Shown here one piece after another: positions 49,620 through 59,624 of a DNA stretch of 64,000 bases. The notes beneath the pieces are model-generated. The model searched no databases. It was not told the DNA's origin and saw only the letters and a list, made by a program, of their open reading frames with translations. The stretch is taken from NCBI GenBank assembly GCA_038049695.1, contig CP142452.1:75524501-75588500 (forward strand), in the 5' to 3' direction. The DNA comes from Cinnamomum chago (lineage: Eukaryota; Streptophyta; Magnoliopsida; Laurales; Lauraceae). The translations under genes and the position numbers were made by a program. The stretch's first letter is position 1; every line of letters starts with the position of its first letter.

Positions 49620-50123
49620 TTGGTGTTTCAGCGTGATGATAGTATTGGTCAGCATGTGGTTGGATATGTGGATTCCAATTATACTGTTAATTTGAATAAG
49701 GGTCGTCTACTACAGGTTATGCATGTGTTCACACTTCCAAGGGGATTAGTGAGTTGGAGGTCAACGTTATTGTTTACAGTTGCTTTATTGACGACTAAGG
49801 CAAAGTACATGACGGTAACAGAAGCCATTAAGGAGGCCATTTGGCTTCTAGATTTGCTTAATGACACGGGGATCTTTCAGGAGCACATGAATGTTTATTG
49901 TAATAGTCAAAGTGCAATTGTTTTGGCAAAGGATCATGTTTATCATTCACGTACGAAACACATCGATGTAAAGTATCATTTTGTGCGCGAGATCGTTGAC
50001 GAGGGAGATATACTTCTTCAGAAGATTGGGACTGTTGATAATCTCTCAGATATGCTGACTAAGGTGGTGACTAGGGTCAAGTTTAAGCATTGCTTGAACT
50101 TGAGCAACATCTTGCAAGTTTGA
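49620..50123 (+). pseudogene. Ty1-copia RNase H fragment
   Basis: An open frame of 167 codons shows the copia RNase H C-terminal pattern: GYVDSNYTVNLNKGR, SWRSTLLFTVALLTTKAKYM, YCNSQSAIVLAKD and HSRTKHIDVKYHFVRE. It ends shortly before the LTR. Reverse transcriptase, integrase and gag are absent, so this is a remnant and not a host gene. Confidence 0.85.
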
Positions 50124-50226
50124 GCACCTTCTGGTGTATGACGCCTACGGGTGCATTTAGAGGCGTGTGATTGCACGCCAAGGTAGAAAATATTTGTGAC
50201 CTGAAAATTCCGCCAAGGTGAAGATT

Positions 50227-50512
50227 TGTTGGGTTTATGGGTTTTGGCTCGTTTTATAGGCTCAATTCATTTGTTTTAGGGTTGATGGGTAATTTGGTCT
50301 TTTGTTGAAACTGCATATTATCTCTTTTGGTTGCAACCCTAAGTGTTAAAAAAAAAAAAAAAAAAAAACTTTGATCAGTGGATAAGAAAAATAAAAGCTT
50401 TCTCCGTGGACGTACGTGTGAAATCACTGAACCATGTAAATCTATGTTCTTATTTGTGTGGCTTGATTTGTTTGCTTGTTGATTGCACGCTTCCGCACAC
50501 ACGAATACAACA
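50227..50512 (+). repeat. 3' LTR of the deleted copia element
   Basis: Begins TGTTGGGTTTATGG and ends GAATACAACA, with a GCCAAGGTGAAGAT purine-rich stretch just before it serving as a likely polypurine tract. It contains a poly-A-like run at about 50347-50370. Confidence 0.7.
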
Positions 50513-50930
50513 ATCAATTTAAAAATGAAAATTGAAAAGCAACTTGAGACATAAATTTTGTCTTTTACCCTCAATGTTTGGACTTTAAATTAAGTAATAT
50601 GTAAGCTTTTGTCCCCATTTTGTTTTCTTTATTATAGGACTCTATGGTAGGGCTCGAAAACTTTAAAAACTTGTTAAATATCTTGTTTTCCAAAATTTTA
50701 CTCGGAAAAACCTGCCAAGCAGTAGAGGATCTAGATCCATTTTACAAATATAGGAAGCAAGAGTTGGTAAATGAAAGAGAACTCACAAAGAGGAAGTACT
50801 GAAAATTAAAATAGCGACCACCTTCTAATTTATTCATGTTATATAACTATTACAACATTAATACAACTTCAAAGCACTTGCCTTTATTTAGCATGCATCA
50901 AGCACCACATATACCACGTACTGTTAAGAT

Positions 50931-51614
50931 TTAAGACCCAGCATACTTGGCCTTGTAGTCAGTCCAAAGCTGGTCCACAGTTTTCCCCAGAAGCTCTACA
51001 AAAAAGTTGCTACTATAACCAGTCTTCAACTTGTTATTGAGGTCTGCTACAAACCCATCTCTGAGACTGTTACAGTAGTCCAAAAATTGGGCCGTTACAT
51101 CATACCCTTGGTCCCACCGATCTCCCTGGCCGGGCTTCACCCAGTGCGACGGAGCATACCCCGCCTTCAGCCTCACATAATCGGCGATCCCTTCGATCAA
51201 TCCTCCCGGTACGGCCTGGCCATTCCCATTCCACTGCCATACATGCACCATCTCATGGTAGAGGACCCCGGTGATCTCCTTCCTCACATCGCCGGAGTAC
51301 CCGGCGATGTAGCCGGCGCTCACATGTATCTCATTGTTGCTAGTGTAAGCAACATCATCCATGGTCTCGATGATGGTTGTCACCTTGTCGACGCTCTTCC
51401 TATCGGCCTCGCCTTGCTTGAAGGTTTGCCAAATGAAGGATGAAGCTGTTTGGAGTATCTGCATGGTGTAAGGGCTGCCGATCTCGTTTTGGAATCGGGT
51501 TCCGCCGGGTGTTCCAGCTGCGTTGTTGGTCACGCTGTATTCGACGGCTTGGGTCGGCCGGAAGGCGGCCATGGCCATGAGGGAGTGGATGAAGAGGATG
51601 AAGAGAGGAGACAT
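50931..51614 (-). CDS. basic secretory protein (BSP/PR-17 family), BSP4
   Basis: The single-exon 227-aa product differs from BSP1 by about six residues, four visible as FRPTQA for FLPIQA, MDDVAY for MDGVAY, HEMVH for HELVH and LNNKL for LNSKL. Signal peptide, FIWQTFKQ, HExxH (120-124), EGIADYVRLK and the single Cys (about 181) are all present. Start at ATG 51614 rather than the upstream ATG at 51737, which lies beyond the TATA box (51666-51673). A minus-strand AATAAA is at 50883-50888. Similarity to BSP1 extends through both flanks, ending at about 51893 upstream. Confidence 0.92.
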   Translation of the reverse strand: MSPLFILFIHSLMAMAAFRPTQAVEYSVTNNAAGTPGGTRFQNEIGSPYTMQILQTASSFIWQTFKQGEADRKSVDKVTTIIETMDDVAYTSNNEIHVSAGYIAGYSGDVRKEITGVLYHEMVHVWQWNGNGQAVPGGLIEGIADYVRLKAGYAPSHWVKPGQGDRWDQGYDVTAQFLDYCNSLRDGFVADLNNKLKTGYSSNFFVELLGKTVDQLWTDYKAKYAGS

Positions 51615-51665
51615 TGTTGGTCTTTGATTTTGAGGTGTTGTGAATTGAGTAGATTTGCGAGTTAG

Positions 51666-51733
51666 TATATATAGAGGAAGGGAGGTCGGCAACTTGCACA
51701 TGATGTCCCAACAAGTAAACTTCATTTGGTCAA
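51666..51733 (-). promoter_or_regulatory. BSP4 core promoter: TATA box and W-box
   Basis: TATATATA at 51666-51673 and a W-box core (GGTCAA on plus) at 51728-51733, with the same spacing as BSP1. Confidence 0.65.
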
Positions 51734-51892
51734 ACAATTTAATGGGAAATTGATAGGTAACTAACTGAATGTTGTAGTATTTTGAAATAAAAACCCGCTC
51801 TATTTAGTTTTTACATATGACAACCTGTGCGTTCTAACAGCATGGGTTGTAAATGGGTCTGCTCAGGTAAAAGTGGGTTGGGTTGACTATGT

Positions 51893-52080
51893 GGTGCAGG
51901 TGTTGAAGAAAACAGGTTCATGTATCATGTATGTTACTATATACAGAGGCTTGCGTGGCTGGAAAGTAGAAATGCAGTTGCCGCACAGGACAAGAAATTT
52001 CCCTGCGGAAAAGTTGATCGTTGAAAAGTCTTACAAAGACTTTGACCTTGACGGCTTGACCTAGGTTTACAATCACATCT
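51893..52080 (-). pseudogene. orphan BSP3-type promoter without a gene
   Basis: From GTGGTGCAG at about 51893 the sequence switches from BSP1-like upstream DNA to BSP3-like promoter: CTATATACAGAGGCTTG, GGCTGGAAAGTAGAAATGCA, GAAAAGTCTTACAAAGACTT and TTGACCTTGAC follow in the same order as 49375-49550. The BSP body that should lie to its left is replaced by the BSP4 upstream region. It is a promoter relic left by a rearrangement. Confidence 0.7.
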
Positions 52081-52510
52081 GCAGCTGCGTGATGGACAAG
52101 GAAGAGGATCCCCGTGTCGTCCAAACATGAAACAGGAAGTCCTGTTTGGATGAATCAAGGCAGCTACATGCGGGGTGGAGGAAAGAGAAAAACACTCTTT
52201 TTTTTCCTCCGCCTCTGCTGCCGCGAGTGGCGGCTTCTGTATCTTCTCCCTTTTGAAACGCAAGTGGGAGTTTTTGGTTTTAACCTATCCAAGTGATATC
52301 GACCATACGATCCTGAATAATTGGGTGGCAATGGGTTAGCTCAAGTTTGGTTTACCCTGAGGCCAAGTTTTGTATCTTTGGAATTTTGTACTCGTGGATT
52401 TTCATTTCTGCAGCGTCCACGAAAAGTGATGTTCAAAACTCTGCCCCCCTCCGCAATAAACGAAATGGTTTTCTACAACTCTAGGATTTCTTTTCTTGGC
52501 ATGATAAAAA

Positions 52511-52513
<3 letters not shown>
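52081..52513. other. fold-back MITE relic and spacer
   Basis: Bases 52085-52180 contain GATCCCCGTGTCGTCCAAAC and CCTGTTTGGATGAATCA, a diverged copy of the fold-back element at 35900-36076. The rest has no feature I recognise. Confidence 0.45.
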
Positions 52514-52556
<43 letters not shown>

Positions 52557-52957
52557 GTCAGCTCTCCTAAGCTCAAGCTTAAGATAAGGTAGGCTCAAGT
52601 GTGTGGTGGGGCCCACCTGGGGACCCACATGGGGATAGGGGTGGGGGGGATTTCAATGACTCCCTTGGATCTTCCTCTCTACAAAAAATCAGCCCCAAAT
52701 GAGATTTATATCATCTCCATATGGGCCTAAAAGTTTAATGGTCAACGGTCCATTTGGATTGATACATAGTAAATCCAACGGTCAAATAAATTTAGATCTG
52801 ATCGAAAGTTGGTGGACATGTGTAATTTAATGAAGTCATTTGTTTGGTCCATTTGGATGAACCAAAGGTAGGCCCCACAAGCATGTGCTTACGAAATTTT
52901 TTTCCTAAGCTTGAGCTAATTAGGAGAGCCTTGCTCATATATATATATATATATATA
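52514..52957. mobile_element. Micron-like MITE inserted in a (TA)n microsatellite
   Basis: TA repeats bound the element on both sides (about 52514-52554 and 52936-52957). The body ends are inverted: GCTCTCCTAAGCTCAAGCTTA on the left, and on the right (complement) GCTCTCCTAATTAGCTCAAGC. This matches the behaviour of Micron MITEs, which insert in TA microsatellites. No coding capacity. Confidence 0.7.
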
Positions 52958-53129
52958 TAACTAACATAAAATCAAGTTATGAAACTCAAGCTAGTTGATT
53001 ATTCACCCAGCCAAGTCACCTTATTTTCAAAAGGGGCTGAGTCAAATATTATATGGGAAACTTCAGTTGAGTTACCTTATTTTGGTAAATTGTATACATT
53101 TTAAACCATTTGATTGGTAAATTCAACAG

Positions 53130-53310
53130 TTGTTGTTTATTTTTAGTAATTAATGACTGAGATTTGAAGTTATTAATTTAAAAATGGTGATTAAAATGCA
53201 ACTTGAGACTTAAATTTGATCTTTTACCCTCAATGTTTGGACTTAAAATTATGTAATATGTAAGCTTTTGTCCCCATTCTATTTTCTTAATTTATTATAG
53301 GACTCATCTT
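53130..53310. repeat. paralogous copy of the BSP3 upstream flank (empty site)
   Basis: TTTTAGTAATTAATGA, TTTACCCTCAATGTTTGGAC and GTAAGCTTTTGTCCCCATT occur here and at 49580-49612 plus 50513-50640. Here the two parts are continuous; at 49.6 kb they are separated by the deleted copia element. It is therefore the empty-site counterpart. Confidence 0.8.
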
Positions 53311-53734
53311 GCATATATAAATTTATTCATTTGAATTGATTATTATTAATAAATATATATATAATTTATAAGTAAATGATTTATATTCATACTTTTTAAA
53401 TGACTCTCAATCACAAGTCTTACAACCCTACTTAGGCAGACTTGAATTATGGGACTCAGCCATCAAACTCAGCCGACTATTTTTATTTTCAAGGCCATGC
53501 GACTTGGCCCGGCCTGACTCAGACTCAGCCCTAACTTAGTTGAGTCCCAAGTTTAAGGGGGGTTTTTTTTTTTTTTTATCATTATCAGTTAGGTGAACGG
53601 TGTGACAGTAGAACCCACTCCAATTGAAGTGAATTTTTAAAAATACATTATCAGAAGGGATGAAAATATATAATGATCGGCTACAGCGGTGGCCCACTGG
53701 GGAGGGGGATCGATTTGAGTCTTGGGGAGTGGTG

Positions 53735-54051
53735 TGAAAAAATTTGCTCACAGTAACAACAGATAACAAAAACAGAGAAATTGAAAGCTAGAACTGATTT
53801 TCCACACTATATTTCAATGATTAAAAAATTACACATAAATAGTCTAAGATGCAAAGAAATAGCAACTACTCAAGCAATCAAACTAACTAGCTGAGTCACC
53901 ATAAGACCCGGTCTACATGATTTATTTTCTACTGACTTTCCTAATAAAAAGGAACTACATAACAGAACTGCAATGCATGCAGATTGCCCACTTCCCCTCA
54001 ATCTCTCCACTTCCTTTAATCTCGGCTTAAAGTTGATGATGATCTTCAACA
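53735..54051 (-). repeat. 3' LTR of the copia element
   Basis: 317 bp, reading TGTTGAAG...TTTTTTCA on the minus strand. It matches 58396-58716 with scattered differences. Confidence 0.92.
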
Positions 54052-55731
54052 CTTCCCCTCGTCATTAACTCTCTGTTCAGCACTCCTAGTTTCTTTCTGA
54101 ACTTCATGAACTTCTTTAAGCATAACCCCTTGGTCAGAACGTTAGCCACTTGTTCATCAGTGTGAATTGAGAGAAGAAAAATTTCTTCACACAAAGCCTT
54201 TTCTCTAATAAAATGATAGTGAATTTCTATATGTTTTGTTCTAGCATGAAACACTGGATTTTCTGCAAGCTGAATTGCACTTTCACTATCACAATAAATT
54301 TTGACGACTCCATTCAAAGTCTGATTTAAATCTTTCAGCAATTGAACCAACCATACAATTTCCTGAGCTGCCATTGCAGCTGCCCGATACTCTGCTTCAG
54401 TTGTAGACAATGACATGGTTGGTTGCTGTTTGCTGCACCACGATATAGCTCCAGATCCTAAGCTGAATACATAACATGTGGTCGACCTTTTGGTTGACAG
54501 GTCTGCAGCATAATCAGCATCACAGAACCCAACCAGCTCATTCTTCTTCCCTGCTTCATAAAATATGCCAAAGCTCAATGTTCCTTGTACATACCTAAGA
54601 ATCCCGCGAATTGCATCAAGATGTGGTCTTCTTGGCCTTTGCATAAAACGACTCACAACACCTACTCCATGAGCTATATCAGGCCTAGTTAGAGTTAAAT
54701 AGATTAAACTTCCAGCTAGTTGCATGTACATGACTTTGTCTTCCAATTCTTCTCCTTCATCTTGTAGAAGTTTTGCATTAACTTCCATTGGTGTTGCTAT
54801 ACCACTACAATTCGTCATCCCAAATCGACCAAACAACTTCTTTGCATAGCTCTGCTGACACAAAAATATTCCTTCCTTACTTCGAATGACCTCCAGTCCA
54901 AGAAAATGCCTAAGCTTTCCCAGTTCTTTCATTTGAAATCGAACTCTAAGATTAACTCTGATCCTTGCAATTTCAAACAAGTCATCACCTGTTATTATCA
55001 AGTCATCCACATAAATTGAGACAATAGAAGTCTTAGTATTTGTCACTTTAACAAACAAACAAACAAGAATCAGATGAAGCTAAATAATATCCATTTGCCA
55101 CCAAAAATTCAGCAATTTTTCCATACCAGGTTCTTGGAGCTTGCTTCAAACCATATAAGGCCTTTTTCAGCCTGCAAACATAATTAGGACTCTCTTCAAA
55201 ACCCCTTGGCTGCTCCATAAATATTTCCCTGTTTACCTCACTATGTAAGAACACATTCTTTACATCTAATTGCCACAACTCCCAAGAATTGCTTGCTGCC
55301 AATGCAATGAGAACACAAATTGTCGTAATTTTGACAACTGGACTGAATGTTTCATCGTAATCCAACCCAGGTTGTTGAGAAAATCCTCTGGCCACCAATC
55401 GAGCTTTAAACCTCTCCATTGAACCATCAGCTCTAGTTTTAACTTTATACACCCATTTGCATGAAATAGGCGTTACTCCAACTGGTCGATGCATAAGCTC
55501 CCAAGTTTCATTTTGTTTAAGAGCCTTAATCTCTTCACCCATTGCTTCCTCCCATTCTGGCATTCCTTGGGCTTCTTCAAAAGACTCAGGTTCATACACA
55601 CTATCTGCATTACTAGTTGTGGCCATCCAAGCAGCAGTTAGAACATAATTTGCATACCTTTGATTTGGTTTTGGAATTCTAGAAGATCTTCTCAACACAG
55701 TCACATTCTCCTCATTTTTTGAATCATTCAA
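54027..55731 (-). pseudogene. copia reverse transcriptase-RNase H region, frameshifted
   Basis: The RT part (55048-55731) has WKWVYKVK-type sequence, LDVKNVFLHSEV and YGLKQAPRTWY. A frame change near 55050, inside a TTTG repeat, separates it from the second part (54027-55058) with the catalytic YVDD ([13 protein letters not shown]) and RNase H motifs [25 protein letters not shown] and [24 protein letters not shown]. The enzyme would copy element RNA into DNA. The CAAACAAACAAAC run suggests slippage by a 4-base unit as the cause of the frameshift. Confidence 0.88.
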
Positions 55732-56823
55732 TTGTGAATGGGCTCATTTCCTCTGCAATTCTGGTTTGATGCACACCAGATCTCCATGGGTCCTGTGGGC
55801 TGTTTGATCGGTTAGATGTCTCTTCCACAAATGGTTCAACTAGCTCTTCAGGAACTGGTTCAAGCATGACATCCAAATTCATTTCCCGCTGTAACTTTAT
55901 CTCAAGTTCTCTGCTATCTAGAAGAATAGTGTGGTCACTTGACCACCAAGATGAGGCCTCATCAAAGACCACATTCCTTGACACATGAATGCGTCCTGTA
56001 ACTAGATCAACGCACCTCCAACCCTTCCTTTCATAGTCATATCCGGAGAAGACGCATCTAATAGCTTTCTTCTCAAATTTACTGTGTAAATGGTCAGGTA
56101 CAAATACATAGCAAACTGAACCAAATACTCGTAAATGACTTACATTGGGCTTAACACCGAATAATTTTTCCACAGGCGTCATGAAATTGAGCTTCGGTTG
56201 AGGCAAGCGATTAATGACATATGTAGCAGTCCTCATGCACTCTGCCCAGAACTGGGTTGGAACATTTTTAGCATGCATCATGCTTCTACATGCTTCAGCT
56301 AGATGCCTATTCTTTCTCTCTGCTATTCCATTCTGTTGGGGCGTGTTTGGATAAGAAAATTGTCTGCGTATCCCATGCTCCTCTGTATACACTGAAAACT
56401 CCTTTGAAGAAAACTCTCCACCATTATCAGACCGTAAGCATTTTATTTTGTAGCCAAGCTCATTTTCTACCTGTTTGTGAAACTCAACAAACTTTTTGAA
56501 CACTTCAGATTTTTCTTTCAGAAAGTATACCCATACATATCTAGAGAAGTCATCTGTAAAAGTTAGAAGATAGTTTTTACCTCCAATTGACGAAACTCCA
56601 ACCTTGCCGAGGACATCTGAATGAATCAGCTCAAGTGGCTGCTTTGCTTGAAACACAGATTTGTTGTAAGGCAGCTGATGTGCCTTACCGTATTGACATC
56701 CAGGCCGCAGACAGCATCTTTGCGGACTTCTAGCTCAGGCAACCCTCTCACCAACTGCTTCTTCATAATTACCTTCAGCTTTAGATAACTAACATGAGCC
56801 AACTGAGAGTGCCAGAGATCCAC
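55724..56823 (-). pseudogene. copia integrase region, frameshifted
   Basis: The N-terminal zinc-binding part (56626-56823: WHSQLAHVSYLKLK, a later CG...C) and the catalytic core (55724-56656) are in different frames. The core shows the D,D35E residues in [22 protein letters not shown] and [14 protein letters not shown], followed by the GKPxxxHLRVFG-like region. Integrates element DNA in an active copy. Confidence 0.85.
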
Positions 56824-56859
56824 AGTCTCATTTTTTCGAGTTTTGTTAACATAAGCATC

Positions 56860-57440
56860 CTATGTTGTCATAACATATATCGACTCTATCCTTTTTCCCT
56901 CCATGTAAGGCATTCCAGAGATCTGCAAATTCTTGTAAACTTTCACATCATTTGGTCCAAAAACTACAAAATTACCTGAGTCTGTGATCTGAGAGACTGA
57001 TATCAGATTCTTCTTCATATTTGGGACATGATATACATCTTTGAGCAGGATGTTTTTGTCACTGGTCTTTGGCATGTATGTAGCATCTCCTACATGAGCA
57101 ATTGGTAGCTTTGCATTGTTAGCCGTGACCATCATCTTCTTACCAGTGTATTCTGCCTTTGTGATTAACTTTTGTACATCTCCAGTCATATGGTTTGGGC
57201 AGCCTGAGTCAACAATCCAGTCTCTAGCATAATCTGGTTGATTTAAACTGTCACCTTCCATGAAACTAGCACCTTCCATGAAACTAGCAGAAGCCAGATG
57301 ATTAGTTAGAGCCATGTCTAACTCTTCTTCAAGCAGAAAATATGTCCACTCATAATGCGGAGAGTTGTTCTTGCTCTTCTGATCCAGTGTAGGCTGATCT
57401 TCAATGATGGAAACAAGTGCATTCCACTCATCATCACTTT
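56860..57440 (-). pseudogene. copia protease region
   Basis: The aspartic protease motif appears as DWIVDSGCPNHMTGD (about 57215), where DSG is the catalytic triad. It precedes the GAG-pre-integrase region (KNILLKDVYHVPNMKKNLISVSQ). It is in a frame different from gag; the shift lies near 57440. Confidence 0.8.
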
Positions 57441-58309
57441 CGCCATTCGGTGGAACATTGATCATTTGAAGTAGCAGAATTGCTCTCGTCAGTCTTCTTT
57501 GGTGCTCGACAATTCCTGGCAAAATGACCAGGTTTGCCACAATTGTAGCATAGCACAACCTTCCTGGGGCTTGGATTTTGATACTGCTTCTCTGAATCTC
57601 GGGTTTTGGATGCCTCCCCTCCCTGAGAATTCCCTTGCCAAGTTCTAGATTTTGGGTTTCCTTTGCTTCCCCGTACAGTGAAGAGAACCTCTTCATTTTC
57701 TTTCACTGACACTCCAGCTAATTGTTTAGCCAGACTTTCCTGATTAGCTAGAAGGCTTTCAAGCTCAATCAGAGAAGGTTGGGCTGGCCATCCCTGAATG
57801 GCTATAATAAAGCCATTATATTCAGGTCTCAGTCTATGAATAATTATCCTTCGTGTGCGAGCATCAGTGATCTTAGACTCTGCATCCAGCTGAGTAATAT
57901 CATGACAAATCCCTTTTACTTTCAAAAAATATTGTGATATTGTCATGCTGCCTTGAGAGATTGATCCAATCTCATTTTCTAGCATCTGAAGCCTTGCAAC
58001 ATTAGTCTTTGAAAATAGTGCAGCAAACGAATCCCAGGCTTCCTTTGGAGTATTGACTTCTCGGATATGATCAAGCATCTCCTTTTGAATTGTCGCCTTC
58101 AAAACAAACAAAGCCTTCCCCGCTTTGATTCTCCACTTCCTTGCACCATCTTGATACTCAGCTGTGCCATTAGGTGGAGCAACATCAGTCCCGCTCACCA
58201 CCCCCCACAGATCTTGGCCTTGAATATACGACTCCATGCATGACTTCCAGTAATCGTAGTTTGTGTTGTTTAATTTCTCGATTCCACCTACTGAATTGGT
58301 GAGATCCAT
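57434..58309 (-). pseudogene. copia gag
   Basis: A gag of about 290 residues starts at MDLTNSVGGIEKLNN (58309), with the UBN2-type pattern (LNNTNYDYWKSCMESYIQGQDLW) and a CCHC knuckle CYNCGKPGHFARNC near the C terminus (CX2CX4HX4C). It is the least damaged part of the element. It packages element RNA in an active copy. Confidence 0.88.
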
Positions 58310-58395
58310 ACTAGCAGACAAACCACAACAGCACAGTATCACTCTGAGAGTTCCACTACTCTTCTCTTAGAGACCAACTCAGCTCTGATACCACT

Positions 58396-58716
58396 TGAAA
58401 AAATTTGCTCACAGTAACAACAAATAACAGAAATAGAGAAATTGAAAGCTGAAACTAATTTCCACACTATATTTCAATGATTAAAAAATTACACATAAAT
58501 AGTCTAAGATGCAAAGAAATAGCAACTAATCAAGCAATCAATTAAAACTAACTAGCTGAGTCACCACAAGACCCAGTCTACATGATTTATTTTCTACTGA
58601 CTTTCCTAATAAAAAGGAACTACATAACAGAACTGCAATGCATGCAGATTGCCCACTTCCCTTCAATCTCTCCACTTCCTTTAATCTCAACTTGATGTTG
58701 ATGATGATCTTCAACA
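58396..58716 (-). repeat. 5' LTR of the copia element
   Basis: 321 bp, TGTTGAAG...TTTTTTCA on the minus strand, followed by the PBS at 58381-58393. Confidence 0.92.
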
Positions 58717-58721
58717 TGGTG

Positions 58722-59616
58722 ATGGCACATTTAAGCAACGGAAAAACTGGTCTACTTGGTTGTGAAATTTAGATCGTTTGCCTTCTACTTATGTGATTGA
58801 AAAATCGGTTTACATTACATATGCATATATAATACATGTGAAACACATAATAATATTTGTCAAAATTATAAATGTTATGAGCAAGTGAGCATGTCAATTA
58901 CAATTAAAACAAGAATATTGAACATTTCAAATCATGACTTGGGGTTTGCAAAGTCTAAAAACCTAGGTTGGGACTTTCTTGACAATCATTCAAAATATAT
59001 AAAAATCAATCAGCATTAAGATCACAGGGTTTGTTAGTTCAATAAATAAATTTAACGGTTTAGATTACAAAAATAGAGACCATATGAATGATAAAAAATA
59101 AAGGTGGTTGATGGGGCCACAAAAATGCAATTACCATGTAAGAGATTATACAAGCGCCTTTTTGGAGGTGTGAAAGTGAGTTTCAGCCCTATTATGCGTG
59201 AAAACTTTTTTTGTGTAAATGACCTTATTTACACATAATTTTCATTCCTCATTTGTACAATACATTTGTAAATGAGCGCGCACACAAATGTGATGATGCG
59301 TAATCATTATGCAAGGTAATCATATACGTACATAAATGTCTACATAGAAACAACCCCTAGCAATACGTTTGTACAGCCACTTTTCTAAAAAGAAAAAAAA
59401 TATGTTAAACATAGAAATGCGTTTTCACAGTGAAAAAATTATACTTTTTGTTGATCATACTTTGGTTTGGAATTGGGTTGAAATTGTTGTCAATATAGCA
59501 TGGAGATTTTAGTGGGTCAGCCCATTTGCAACCCACTTGTGCAAAGGCCCAAAATTGTTGGGTATGCATTTATTATAGAAACTAGATCCAACTTTTTAGG
59601 GTCGTAAGATAAGAAG
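58722..59616. other. intergenic, no gene recognised
   Basis: AT-rich sequence with no supported feature. It ends at the TSD of the next element. Confidence 0.5.
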
Positions 59617-59624
59617 GTTGTGAC

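Larger units (their letters stand above)
49613..50512 (+). mobile_element. internally deleted Ty1-copia element with intact 3' LTR
   Basis: The 3' LTR runs 50227-50512 (286 bp) with perfect TGTTG...CAACA ends. Upstream is only the RNase H end of pol (49620-50123). The left border reads ACCATGTTGG, which looks like a TSD remnant plus the first six bases of an LTR joined to pol. The right flank after the LTR begins ATCAA. A paralogous empty site exists at about 53182. So most of the 5' LTR, gag and pol have been deleted. Confidence 0.7.
53735..58716 (-). mobile_element. complete Ty1-copia retrotransposon (4,982 bp) with TSD
   Basis: The element is bounded by LTRs at 58396-58716 (5') and 53735-54051 (3') and by exact 5-bp TSDs TGGTG (53730-53734 and 58717-58721). 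Next to the 5' LTR is a primer-binding site TGGTATCAGAGCT (58381-58393 on the minus strand), matching initiator tRNA-Met. A purine tract GAGGGGAAG (54052-54060) precedes the 3' LTR. Gag, protease, integrase, RT and RNase H are in copia order but in changing frames, so it is defective. By eye the LTRs differ at around 4-5% of positions plus small indels, so insertion is not very recent. Confidence 0.95.
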
